A stretch of 64,000 bases of DNA, from contig NZ_CP083985.1 of assembly GCF_020172665.1 (NCBI RefSeq), positions 455,191-519,190 of the forward strand. The letters are read 5' to 3'. The DNA comes from [Mycobacterium] zoologicum. Its GTDB lineage: Bacteria; Actinomycetota; Actinomycetes; Mycobacteriales; Mycobacteriaceae. Position 1 is the stretch's first letter; each line of letters begins with the position of its first letter. Under the pieces are notes generated by a model. The model had not been told where the DNA came from, did not search any database, and saw only the letters and a program-made list of their open reading frames with translations. The position numbers and the translations under genes are program-made. Of this stretch, positions 27,757 to 36,018 are shown one piece after another.

Positions 27757-28994
27757 GCGATCCCGAGTCGTCGAGCCTCGCTGAACCGTCGGTCCGCATC
27801 CCCAAATCACTGCCCGCCGGCGTCGACCAGGCCACCATCGGGGTACGCGGCGGCCTGCTGCGCTCGCAGTTCGACGAGACCGCCGAGGCGCTGTTCCTCA
27901 ACTCCGGGTACGTCTATTCGTCTGCGGCGGCCGCCGAGCAGGCGTTCACCGGTGAGATCGACCGGTACGTCTATTCGCGTTACGGCAACCCGACGGTGTC
28001 GATGTTCGAGGAGCGCCTGCGGCTGATCGAAGGTGCCCCGGCGTGTTTCGCGACCGCCAGCGGTATGGCGGCGGTGTTCGTCGCGCTCGGTGCACTGCTG
28101 GGGGCCGGTGACCGGTTGGTGGCCGCGCGCAGCCTGTTCGGGTCGTGTTTCGTGGTCTGCAACGAGATCCTGCCCCGCTGGGGAGTGGAGACCGTCTTCG
28201 TCGACGGCGAAGACCTGGCGCAGTGGGAGCAGGCGCTGTCGGTCCCCACCCAAGCGGTGTTCTTCGAGACCCCGTCCAACCCGATGCAGTCCCTGGTGGA
28301 CATTGCCGCGGTCACCGAGCTGGCGCACGCCGCCGGCGCAAAGGTGGTGCTGGACAACGTGTTCGCCACCCCTTTGCTGCAGCAGGGCTTTCCGCTCGGG
28401 GTGGACGTGGTGGTGTACTCGGGCACCAAACACCTCGACGGGCAGGGCCGGGTGCTGGGCGGAGCGATCCTGGGCGATCAGGACTTCATCGACGGCCCGG
28501 TGCAGACCCTGATGCGCCACACCGGCCCGGCGCTCAGTGCGTTCAACGCCTGGCTGTTGCTCAAAGGTCTTGAGACCCTGTCTGTTCGGGTTGACTACGC
28601 CAACCGTTCTGCGGCGCGGATCGCGGAGTTCCTCGAGCAGCATCCCGCGGTGCGCTGGGTGCGCTATCCGTTCCTGACCTCGCATCCGCAGTACGACCTG
28701 GCGCGCCGGCAGATGTCCGGCGGCGGCACCGTGATCACGTTCGAGCTCAACACCGTCGACAGTGCAGCCAAGCAGCGGGCGTTCGAGGTGCTGGACAGCC
28801 TGAAGCTGATCGACATCTCCAACAACCTGGGCGATACGAAATCTCTGATCACCCACCCGGCGACCACCACCCACCGGGCGATGGGGCCCGACGGGCGTGC
28901 GGCGATCGGCCTCGGCGACGCGGTGGTGCGGATCTCGGTCGGTCTGGAAGGCACCGAGGACCTGATCGCCGACCTGGATCAGGCTCTGAGTTAG
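27753..28994 (+). CDS. metZ: O-succinylhomoserine sulfhydrylase
   Basis: 413 aa PLP enzyme of the Cys/Met metabolism family. It makes homocysteine from O-succinylhomoserine and sulfide. The cofactor Lys lies in VVYSGTKHLDGQG; ERLRLIEGAPACFATASGMA and YSRYGNPTVSMFEERL are family motifs, and the C-terminal RISVGLEGTEDLIADL binds the carboxylate. Matches Rv0391. It is coupled to the rhodanese gene by a GTGA overlap, and its stop overlaps the convergent secreted-protein gene by 4 bp. Confidence 0.95.
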   Translation: MSDPESSSLAEPSVRIPKSLPAGVDQATIGVRGGLLRSQFDETAEALFLNSGYVYSSAAAAEQAFTGEIDRYVYSRYGNPTVSMFEERLRLIEGAPACFATASGMAAVFVALGALLGAGDRLVAARSLFGSCFVVCNEILPRWGVETVFVDGEDLAQWEQALSVPTQAVFFETPSNPMQSLVDIAAVTELAHAAGAKVVLDNVFATPLLQQGFPLGVDVVVYSGTKHLDGQGRVLGGAILGDQDFIDGPVQTLMRHTGPALSAFNAWLLLKGLETLSVRVDYANRSAARIAEFLEQHPAVRWVRYPFLTSHPQYDLARRQMSGGGTVITFELNTVDSAAKQRAFEVLDSLKLIDISNNLGDTKSLITHPATTTHRAMGPDGRAAIGLGDAVVRISVGLEGTEDLIADLDQALS

Positions 28995-29392
28995 GGCTGC
29001 GCCGGTGGTGACTGGTCTGGCGGCGGCTGGCCCGGTTGCGGCGGTGCGTCGGGTGGCGGCGGCGCGTCGGTCGGAATGGCCCCCGCACAGCCGCCCGGTG
29101 GCGGTGGTGCGGGCATGATGTTATTGCCGCTGTCGCCGACACAGTCGTAGTTCCATGTCGGCCCGACCCAGCGGTTGCCGCCCATCCACTGATGCCAGTA
29201 GGACCCGTCGGGATATTTCTCGCCGTCGCAGACGCGCAGGCGCCCGAATCCCCATTGCCCACCGGGACACCAGTTCTGGGTCAAGTCTGGATCATGCGGG
29301 TCGGATCGGCCGGCATGGGCCACGGGTGCGAATGACACGATTGCGGCGATGCAACCTGCTGCAGCGGCCGCTCGGGCGAATCTCACCTTCAA
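28991..29392 (-). CDS. Secreted proline-rich small protein
   Basis: 133 aa. The signal peptide ends near VAHAG. The mature part has NWCPGGQWGFGRLRVCDGEK, then YPDGSYWHQWMGG and YDCVGD, followed by a Pro-rich tail (PPPPDAPPQPGQPPPDQSPP). The Cys-Pro-Gly-Gly...KYPDGS.WHQW pattern recurs in small mycobacterial secreted proteins of unknown role. Four cysteines suggest disulfides; the tail may span the cell wall. It is convergent with metZ, 4-bp overlap. Confidence 0.78.
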   Translation of the reverse strand: MKVRFARAAAAAGCIAAIVSFAPVAHAGRSDPHDPDLTQNWCPGGQWGFGRLRVCDGEKYPDGSYWHQWMGGNRWVGPTWNYDCVGDSGNNIMPAPPPPGGCAGAIPTDAPPPPDAPPQPGQPPPDQSPPAQP

Positions 29393-29491
29393 TTCGGTGC
29401 CACCCCTTCGCCATCCGATTATCTCGTGAGGCGATATTAACGAGCGGTGCTGCGGGCGCTCTGGGAGTCCTCTGTGAGCGAACTGGTGTTT

Positions 29492-30346
29492 TCAGTCGTT
29501 CTCGATGATCCCGGTGGCGTGCTGCGCGCGGTCCTCGTATGCCTGCCGGGCCGTGGTGTCGAAGGTGAGGAAGACGGTGTCGTTGCCGGCTTTCTTGTTG
29601 AGCCAGCGGCGAGCCCGGTCCGGCAGCAGTGTCGCCAGGATGGCGGTGCGACGCCCGAAGCCGGGTACCGACACCAGAGTCTTCGGCTTGTCGAGGACCT
29701 TGACCACCGCGGCCGCGATGTCCTGCGGTTCCACCGGTTTCTGCGCCGCCGACGGCGTTGTGCCTGAGATCAATTCGGTGTTGGTGAAGGTCGGCAGCAC
29801 ACCGCTGATCGTGACGCCCTGCGGGGCGAACTCGTCGGCCAGGGCGGTGGTCAAGCCCACCACCGCGAACTTGGTCCCGGCGTAGAGCGCTTGGCCCGGC
29901 ACCGCCACGATCCCTGCCATCGAGGCGATGTTGATGATGTGGCCGCTGCGGCGCTTGACCATCTCGGGCAGCACCAGCTGGCAGCCGTTGAGCACACCGT
30001 AGAAGTTGACCTCGGTCGCCGAGTGGATGGTCTCCGGCGTCTGGTCCAGGAACGGGCCGACCGGCATGACGCCGGCGTTGTTGATCAGGACGTCGAGGTG
30101 GCCGCCGCCGTCGGCACGAGCCTTGTCCAGGAACACCGAGAATGACTCGCGGTCGGTGACGTCGAGCGGATGACCGCTGACCGCAGCGCCCGGGCCCAGG
30201 TCTGCCACCGCCTTGTCCAGCACCTTGGTATCGCGGTCGCCGATGACGACGCGGGCGCCACGTTTCAGCAGCGCGGCGGCGGTGGCCAGTCCGATCCCAC
30301 GGGCGGCACCGGTGATGGCAACGTTCTTACCTCGAATGCGGTCCAC
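29492..30346 (-). CDS. Short-chain dehydrogenase/reductase
   Basis: 284 aa from GTG 30346. SDR motifs: VAITGAARGIGLATAAAL (cofactor loop), DVTDRESF, LINNAGVMPVG, catalytic Ser in NIASMAGIV and YAGTK. The about 45-residue C-terminal extension (TAILATLLPDRARRWLNKKA) is seen in mycobacterial SDRs linked to fatty-acyl or steroid metabolism. A longer open frame upstream overlaps the TetR gene and is not used. It lies 20 bp downstream of the TetR gene on the same strand. Confidence 0.88.
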   Translation of the reverse strand: MDRIRGKNVAITGAARGIGLATAAALLKRGARVVIGDRDTKVLDKAVADLGPGAAVSGHPLDVTDRESFSVFLDKARADGGGHLDVLINNAGVMPVGPFLDQTPETIHSATEVNFYGVLNGCQLVLPEMVKRRSGHIINIASMAGIVAVPGQALYAGTKFAVVGLTTALADEFAPQGVTISGVLPTFTNTELISGTTPSAAQKPVEPQDIAAAVVKVLDKPKTLVSVPGFGRRTAILATLLPDRARRWLNKKAGNDTVFLTFDTTARQAYEDRAQHATGIIEND

Positions 30347-30366
30347 ACCGCCGAACTTTACAGGTG

Positions 30367-31008
30367 TCAACTTCGGTTTGGAACCCGATCCCCGGGACCG
30401 TCGGCTGACAGCGCCGGATGAACCCGTCGCACGATCGCCGACAGCGTCTCGGTCAGCAGGCGGTGCGCCTCGGGCCGGGTCAGGGTGCCCTTGAGTAGCC
30501 ATTCCCGGCCCGCGGCGCGCGCGAGTTGCCCGTAGGGGCGGATCAGGGCCCGCAGTTTCTCCGGGTCGGAGTCGCCCTTGAGCCCGACGGCCTCGATGAC
30601 GCGGTCCACGGAGGTGTCCTCGGCCGCCGACAGGATCCGCTCCAGTTCCGGGTCGCGGCTCAAGTTGTGGGACCCGCTCAGCGTGAGCCAACTGCCGCCG
30701 GCGTCGCTCAGTGAGGTGAGAAACCAGTCGACCGCGGACTCGATCCGGGTATCCAGGTCGCCGGCGGGCAGGGCGGCCACCGCGGTCGGCGGCACCGTGG
30801 CGGCACCGTCCACGACCTCCAGGTACAGCGCCCGTTTGGTGCCGAAGTAGTGATTGACCAGGCCTCGCGCCACGCCGGCTTCACCGGCGATAGCAGCGGT
30901 GGACACCTGCGTGTACGGCAGCGACGAGAACAGCCGGGTGGCGGCGGCGAGGATGGATTCCCGCCGCAGGGCGGGCTCCAATCGCTGGAACCGTGGCGAC
31001 TCGGCCAT
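30367..31008 (-). CDS. TetR-family regulator divergent from acyl-CoA dehydrogenase
   Basis: 213 aa from ATG 31008. HTH: VSTAAIAGEAGVARGLVNHY. The C-terminal ligand domain is helical. It is divergent from the acyl-CoA dehydrogenase at 31081 with two inverted repeats between them, and upstream of the SDR at 29492. It probably represses itself and the acyl-CoA dehydrogenase/FadD pair in response to an acyl-CoA-like ligand; the ligand is inferred from the neighbours. Confidence 0.87.
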   Translation of the reverse strand: MAESPRFQRLEPALRRESILAAATRLFSSLPYTQVSTAAIAGEAGVARGLVNHYFGTKRALYLEVVDGAATVPPTAVAALPAGDLDTRIESAVDWFLTSLSDAGGSWLTLSGSHNLSRDPELERILSAAEDTSVDRVIEAVGLKGDSDPEKLRALIRPYGQLARAAGREWLLKGTLTRPEAHRLLTETLSAIVRRVHPALSADGPGDRVPNRS

Positions 31009-31041
31009 CGGCCCGGCCTCCTTCCGGAAGGCGACAAGGTC

Positions 31042-31087
31042 TTGTTGACGATACGCCAACAAAGGGTCATTATTGGCGCCATGCCAA
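31042..31087. promoter_or_regulatory. Two TetR-type inverted repeats, one over a start codon
   Basis: TTGTTG-N9-CAACAA lies at 31042-31062, with near-symmetry extending inward. TTGGC-N5-GCCAA lies at 31073-31087 and spans the acyl-CoA dehydrogenase ATG (31081). Both are in the 72 bp between divergent genes, so they are candidate operators of the adjacent TetR. Confidence 0.6.
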
Positions 31088-32226
31088 CAACGACCGATCT
31101 CGACTCGGAACTGGCTGCCGTGGCCGACCTGGCCCGCAGCTACTTCACCAGCGACGTCCTGCCGAACGAGGCCCAGCACGCGCAGCAGGGGCACCCCGAT
31201 CCGGCGCTGTACCGCCGGGCCGGCGAACTCGGACTGTCCGGGATGTCGATCCCGGAGGAGTTCGGCGGCGGCGGCGGCGACTTCGGCCACCTGGCCGTGA
31301 TGGTGCACGAACAGGTCAGTTCCGGGGTGTCCAGCATGGGCTTCGCGATCAGCGAAGGGATCGTCGCGCACTATCTGCTGGCCTATGCCAGCGATGAGCA
31401 GAAGCGCCGCTGGCTGCCCAAGCTGTGCAGCGGCGAGTGGGTGGGTTCGATCGCGATGACCGAGCCGGGAACCGGCTCGGACCTACAGGCGATCGCCACC
31501 CGTGCGGTCCGGGACGGTGATGAGTACGTGGTGTCGGGCGCCAAGACGTTCATCACCAACGGCTGGCTGTGCAAACTGCTGATCATCGCCGCCCGCACCG
31601 GCGAGGGCGAAGGCGCCCAAGGCATCTCGCTGCTGGTCGCCGAGGTCGACGACGACACCCCGGGTTTCCGGCGCGGCCGGATCCTGCACAAGGTCGGCCA
31701 GAAGGGCCAGGACACCGCCGAGCTGTTCTTCGACCAGCTGCGGATCCCGGCCGAGAATATCCTCGGCGGGACGCCGGGGCAGGGCTTCTACCAGCTGATG
31801 GCCCAACTGCCGCAGGAGCGGCTGATCACCGCGATCATCGCCCAGGCGATGAGCGAGACCGCGCTGGTCGCGACCCTGGACTACACCAAGACCCGCACCG
31901 CGTTCGGCAAGCCGCTGTTCGCCATGCAGAACACCCGCTTCGAACTCGCCGAATGCGCCACCATCGTGAGGGTCAACCGGTGCTTTTTGGATCAGTGCAT
32001 CGCCGAGCACCGCGGCGGGGGCCTGGACGCGGCCATCGCGTCGATGGCCAAATACTGGATCACCGACCGCACCTCGGAGGTGGTCGACCGCTGCCAGCAA
32101 CTGTTCGGCGGCTACGGCTACTGCGCCGAATACCCGATCGCCAACCTCTACGCCGACAACCGGGTGCTTCGGGTACTGGCCGGCGCCAACGAGGTGATGA
32201 AAGAACTCATCGCCAGATCCCTGTAA
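31081..32226 (+). CDS. Acyl-CoA dehydrogenase
   Basis: 381 aa FAD-dependent enzyme. Motifs: IAMTEPGTGSDLQAI (flavin and substrate loop), FITNGWLCKLLII, GQKGQDTAELFFD, RTAFGKPLFAMQNTRFELAE, and CQQLFGGYGYCAEYPIANLY. The catalytic Glu is expected in GANEVMKELI near the C-terminus. It introduces the first double bond in acyl-CoA beta-oxidation. The FadD gene at 32252 follows after 25 bp, so the two form a CoA-activation and oxidation unit under the divergent TetR. Confidence 0.93.
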   Translation: MPTTTDLDSELAAVADLARSYFTSDVLPNEAQHAQQGHPDPALYRRAGELGLSGMSIPEEFGGGGGDFGHLAVMVHEQVSSGVSSMGFAISEGIVAHYLLAYASDEQKRRWLPKLCSGEWVGSIAMTEPGTGSDLQAIATRAVRDGDEYVVSGAKTFITNGWLCKLLIIAARTGEGEGAQGISLLVAEVDDDTPGFRRGRILHKVGQKGQDTAELFFDQLRIPAENILGGTPGQGFYQLMAQLPQERLITAIIAQAMSETALVATLDYTKTRTAFGKPLFAMQNTRFELAECATIVRVNRCFLDQCIAEHRGGGLDAAIASMAKYWITDRTSEVVDRCQQLFGGYGYCAEYPIANLYADNRVLRVLAGANEVMKELIARSL

Positions 32227-32251
32227 GTCCCGCCAGCGAAAGACGACCGCC

Positions 32252-33784
32252 ATGCACCTGACCCAGGGCCTGCACCGCGCACTGCAGGCCAAGCCGAACC
32301 AGATCGCCACCATCTACCACGACCGGCAGCGGACATTCGCCGAGCACGGCCAGCGGGTCGCCCGACTGGCCGCCGGACTGCGGAGTCTCGGTATCGACAC
32401 CGGTGACCGGGTCGCGATCCTGTCGCTCAACAGTGACCGCTATGCCGAGTACCTGTTGGCCGTGCCGTGGGCGGGTGCGGTGCTCAACCCGCTCAACATC
32501 CGCTGGAGCCCGGTCGAGATCGCCTATGCACTCAACGATTCCGCGACGTGCTGCCTGTTGGTCGACGACACCTTCAGCAAAGTCGGGCAGGCGCTGCAGG
32601 GCAACTGCGCCGACCTGCGCCTGCTGATCTACTGCGGCGAGGGCGCCACCCCCGACGGCATGATCGGCTACGAGGACCTGATCGCCGGCAACGACCCGAT
32701 ACCCGATGCCCGGCGCGGGGGCGACGACCTGGCCGGGGTGTTCTACACCGGCGGCACAACGGGATTCCCCAAGGGCGTGATGCTCTCGCACCGCAACATG
32801 TGCACCTCCGCGCTGGGCACGGTGGCCACCGGCCAGCTGCTCGGTGAAGGGTCGGTGTTCCTGCACGCCGCGCCGATGTTCCACCTCGCCGACCTGGCGG
32901 CCTGGGTCGGGCAGGTGCTGCTCGGCGGCACCCACGTCATGGTGCCGGCATTCACTCCCGACGCGGTGCTCGGTGCGGTTCAGGCTCACGGCGTCACGGA
33001 TATCTTATTGGTGCCGAACATGATTCAGATGCTCGTCGATCACCCGTCATTCGGCGATTACGACCTGAGTTCGGCACGGCGGATCCTCTACGGTGGTTCG
33101 CCGATCTCGCGCGGGCTGCTCGACCGGGTGATGCGGTTGCTGCCGGATATCGCGCTGACCCAGGCCTACGGGATGACCGAGGCGTCGCCGGTGCTGACGC
33201 TGTTGTGGCCCAAGGACCACCGCGGGGAGCATCTGGGTTCGGCAGGTCTGGCGGCGCCGCACACCGAGGTACAGATCATCGATGCCTCCGGAAACGTGTT
33301 GCCCGCCGGGCAGACCGGGGAGATCTGCGGCCGCGGCGACAATATCATGCTCGGGTACTGGAACAAGCCCGACGAGAGTTCGGCGGTGCTCGTCGACGGG
33401 TGGTACCGCACCGGGGATGCCGGCTACCTCGACGACGACGGTTTCCTGTTCGTCGTCGACCGCATCAAGGACATGATCGTCACCGGCGGCGAGAACGTGT
33501 ACTCCGCCGAGGTGGAGAACGCGCTGAGCACCCACGCAGCGGTCGCGGCCTGCGCGGTCGTCGGGCTGCCGGATGAGCGGTGGGGAGAGACCGTGCACGC
33601 CGTCGTCGTCACCGCGCCCGGAGCAACGGTGGGCGCCGGTGAGTTGACCGACCATGTCCGGGCCCGGCTGGCCAATTACAAGGTGCCGCGCAGCGTCGAG
33701 TTCGTCGACCAGCTGCCGTTGTCGGGCGCCGGCAAGGTGCTCAAGCGGGAGCTGCGCGAGCAGAGCCAGGAGCGGCGCGGCTAG
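32252..33784 (+). CDS. FadD-type acyl-CoA synthetase
   Basis: 510 aa ANL-family adenylate-forming enzyme. P-loop YTGGTTGFPKGVML, AYGMTEASPVL, YRTGDAGYLDDDGF, DRIKDMIVTGGENVY (hinge) and the catalytic Lys in GAGKVLKREL are all present. It activates a carboxylic acid with ATP and joins it to CoA, feeding the upstream acyl-CoA dehydrogenase. Chain-length preference is not readable. Its stop abuts the convergent PEP-utilising-enzyme remnant. Confidence 0.92.
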   Translation: MHLTQGLHRALQAKPNQIATIYHDRQRTFAEHGQRVARLAAGLRSLGIDTGDRVAILSLNSDRYAEYLLAVPWAGAVLNPLNIRWSPVEIAYALNDSATCCLLVDDTFSKVGQALQGNCADLRLLIYCGEGATPDGMIGYEDLIAGNDPIPDARRGGDDLAGVFYTGGTTGFPKGVMLSHRNMCTSALGTVATGQLLGEGSVFLHAAPMFHLADLAAWVGQVLLGGTHVMVPAFTPDAVLGAVQAHGVTDILLVPNMIQMLVDHPSFGDYDLSSARRILYGGSPISRGLLDRVMRLLPDIALTQAYGMTEASPVLTLLWPKDHRGEHLGSAGLAAPHTEVQIIDASGNVLPAGQTGEICGRGDNIMLGYWNKPDESSAVLVDGWYRTGDAGYLDDDGFLFVVDRIKDMIVTGGENVYSAEVENALSTHAAVAACAVVGLPDERWGETVHAVVVTAPGATVGAGELTDHVRARLANYKVPRSVEFVDQLPLSGAGKVLKRELREQSQERRG

Positions 33785-33935
33785 CTCGCCGTCAGCGACC
33801 CGTCGAGGACCAGCACCGTCCCCACCGATCCGTCCACCCGTACGCGGGTGCCGGTGGGCAGCAGTCCGCGGGCGCCGTCGACGCTTGTCACCGTCGGAAT
33901 TCCGTACTCGCGGGCCAGCACGGTCCCGGGCGTCA
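33781..33935 (-). pseudogene. C-terminal remnant of a PEP-utilising enzyme (swivelling domain)
   Basis: On the minus strand this stretch encodes GTVLAREYGIPTVTSVDGAR, then VRVDGSVGTVLVLDG before a stop. This is the end of the mobile phosphohistidine domain of PEP-synthase/PPDK-type enzymes. The normal sequence just before it (GGxxSHxAI, with the phosphorylated His) is missing, because the nitronate monooxygenase gene begins to read through in another frame there. It has no start codon of its own with a ribosome-binding site. It is therefore a decayed tail left by a deletion. Confidence 0.68.
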
Positions 33936-34922
33936 GCGCGCGTCCGTTCCGAGCAGGGCCGGCGGCCTGGACCGCAGGATCTGCTCGGCCGCCCCGCAGA
34001 TCCGTTCCAGGACTTCGGCTGCCGGGCGGACGGCGTCGATCGAGCCGGCGCCCTGCCCGTAGGCCATCGGCTCGGTTTCGGGGTTGGGATCCTCGACCAG
34101 GAACGGGTTTTGGCCGGCGAATTCCTCCCGGCGCTCGGTCAGTTCGGCCTCGCGTTCGTCCCATTCGGCAGTGAATCGGTTGCGGCGCACGCGCTCTCCG
34201 ATCGACTCGGGCCACGGTAGGCCGCTGACGATGTCGAACGCCCGGGTGCGGACGGTATCGCCGCCGTCGGAGGCGACGATCAGGTCTTTGTGGACGTCGC
34301 GCACCTGGACCGCCTCCGGGGTCGCCAGGAATGCGGTCCCGAGCACCGCCCCGTCGGCGCCCGCGGTCAAGGCCGCGGCGAGTGCCGGCCCCGCGGTGAT
34401 CCCGCCCGCGGCCAGCACCGGGATGTCGGGATGGCGCGCGACGACCGCGGACAGCAACGGCAGCAGGCTCATCGACCCGGTGTGCCCGCCCGCCTCGGTG
34501 CCCTGCGCAACCAGGACGTCGGCGCCGGCCTCGGCGGCCAAATCCGCGTCGGCGAGGGTCTGCACCTGGCAGATGGTGCGCGCACCGGCCTGCGCCGCCC
34601 GCTCGATCCAGGGTCGCGGGTCGCTGAAGGAGAACATCACCACAGGAACGGCGGTGTCCAACGTCGCCTCGAACAATGGTGCGCCGAACTGTAGGAACGG
34701 GGTGATGAAGCCGACGGCGAACGGGCGGTCGGTGGCCGCCCGCACGGCGGTGACCTCGCCCCGGATCCACTCCGGCCCACTCGGGTTCATCCCGCCGAAC
34801 GAACCGAGCGCGCCGGCTGACGAGACGGCCGCGGCGATCGACGCTCCGCTGTGCATCGCCATCGGCGCCGACATGATCGGATACCGGAGTCCGAAAATTT
34901 CGGTGAATCGGGTGTGCAACAT
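33933..34922 (-). CDS. Nitronate monooxygenase / 2-nitropropane dioxygenase family flavoprotein
   Basis: 329 aa FMN-binding TIM barrel. Starts RYPIMSAPMAMHSGASIAAA; AQGTEAGGHTGSMSLLPLL carries the catalytic-type His and phosphate-binding Gly; VLAAGGITAGPALAAALTAG binds FMN. The family oxidises nitronates or serves as enoyl reductase-like flavoproteins; the substrate here is unknown. The 3' end abuts the PEP-utilising-enzyme remnant, and the last residues (LLGTDAR) may come from the deletion joint. Confidence 0.9.
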   Translation of the reverse strand: MLHTRFTEIFGLRYPIMSAPMAMHSGASIAAAVSSAGALGSFGGMNPSGPEWIRGEVTAVRAATDRPFAVGFITPFLQFGAPLFEATLDTAVPVVMFSFSDPRPWIERAAQAGARTICQVQTLADADLAAEAGADVLVAQGTEAGGHTGSMSLLPLLSAVVARHPDIPVLAAGGITAGPALAAALTAGADGAVLGTAFLATPEAVQVRDVHKDLIVASDGGDTVRTRAFDIVSGLPWPESIGERVRRNRFTAEWDEREAELTERREEFAGQNPFLVEDPNPETEPMAYGQGAGSIDAVRPAAEVLERICGAAEQILRSRPPALLGTDAR

Positions 34923-35004
34923 CGCCCTAGCTTAACGTGTTTTACATGCCTTCAGGGCGCTTCGGTCAGGTATTTATTCTATTAATTCATTCGCCGATGC
35001 ATTA

Positions 35005-35030
35005 GGTTATCCATTATGGCGATAATAACC
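35005..35030. promoter_or_regulatory. Inverted repeat spanning the start codon of the hydrolase-like gene
   Basis: GGTTAT (35005-35010) and ATAACC (35025-35030) flank the ATG at 35016. The about 60 bp upstream is unusually A+T rich (TATTTATTCTATTAATTCATT). The repeat could be a repressor site or a hairpin hiding the start. Confidence 0.35.
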
Positions 35031-35984
35031 GAACGTGATATCGAGACGAACGGAATTCGACTGCATACCTGGGAGGCCGGGGACCGCGGGGCGCCGGTGG
35101 TGGTGCTGGCACACGGCTTTCCCGAGATCGGGTATTCGTGGCGGCATCAGCTGCCGGCGCTGGCGGCGGCCGGCTACCACGTGCTCGCCCCGGACCAGCG
35201 CGGCTGCGGGCGCTCCAGTGCCCCGGAGGGCACCGGCGACAACTACACCATGCCGACCCTGGCCGCCGATCTGATCGGGCTGCTCGATGACGTCGGTGCG
35301 CAGCGCGGCGTGTTCGTGGGGCATGGCTTCGGCGCGGCGCCGGTGTGGCTGTCGGGTCAGCTGCACCCCGACCGGTTGCACGGCATTGTCGGGATGAGCG
35401 TGCCACCGGAGCCACGCGGGCCGCGGCCACCGACCGAGGCATTCCGAAAAACGTTCGGGGAGAGCTTCTTCTACATGCTCTACTTTCAGCAGCCCGGTCC
35501 GGCCGATGCCGACCTGGGTGCCGACGCGGCCACCACCATGCGGCGGATGTTCGCGCTGCAACCGCCGAGTGAACAAGCGGCGATACTGCGGATGGTCAGC
35601 CCCGGGCCGGCGGGCTTCGTCGAACGACTGCCCGAACCGGGCGGGCTGCCGGATTGGATCAGTGCTGCGGAGTTCGAGCACTACGTCACCGAGTTCACCC
35701 GATCCGGATTCACCGGCGCGTTGAACTGGTACCGCGGACTCGACCGCACCTGGGAGGTCACCGCAGACGTGCCGCAGACCATCGGGGTGCCCGCCCGCTT
35801 CGTCGCCGGCAGTGCCGACCCGGTACTCGGTTATCTGCCGCACGAGGATTTGCAGAAGATGTTCACCGGTGATTTTCGTGAAGTGACGATCGACGGCGCC
35901 GGGCATTGGCTGCAGCAGGAACGCCCGCAGGAGATCAATAAATTGCTTTTGGACTTTCTGGCATCGGTGTCGCCGGCCGGATGA
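35016..35984 (+). CDS. Epoxide-hydrolase-like alpha/beta-hydrolase lacking the nucleophile
   Basis: 322 aa. The epoxide-hydrolase frame is intact: oxyanion motif HGFPEIGYSW, cap domain with tyrosines (FYMLYFQQPG, NWYRGLD), acid loop VAGSADPV and catalytic-type His in GAGHWLQQERP. At the nucleophile elbow, where epoxide hydrolases have GHDWGA, it reads GHGFGA, so Gly104 (codon GGC at 35325) replaces Asp. Without the nucleophile, normal alkyl-enzyme chemistry is not possible. It may be a pseudoenzyme, a binding protein or a lyase-like variant. It is convergent with the OYE gene. Confidence 0.85.
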   Translation: MAIITERDIETNGIRLHTWEAGDRGAPVVVLAHGFPEIGYSWRHQLPALAAAGYHVLAPDQRGCGRSSAPEGTGDNYTMPTLAADLIGLLDDVGAQRGVFVGHGFGAAPVWLSGQLHPDRLHGIVGMSVPPEPRGPRPPTEAFRKTFGESFFYMLYFQQPGPADADLGADAATTMRRMFALQPPSEQAAILRMVSPGPAGFVERLPEPGGLPDWISAAEFEHYVTEFTRSGFTGALNWYRGLDRTWEVTADVPQTIGVPARFVAGSADPVLGYLPHEDLQKMFTGDFREVTIDGAGHWLQQERPQEINKLLLDFLASVSPAG

Positions 35985-36018
35985 ATTTCCCGCGTCCGGG
36001 GGTGAATTGTGAAATTCA
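35982..36018. terminator. Inverted repeat at convergent gene ends
   Basis: TGAATTTC (35982-35989) and GAAATTCA (36011-36018) are perfect complements separated by 21 bp. The stop codon of the hydrolase-like gene is in the left arm and that of the OYE gene in the right arm. Candidate bidirectional terminator. Confidence 0.5.
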
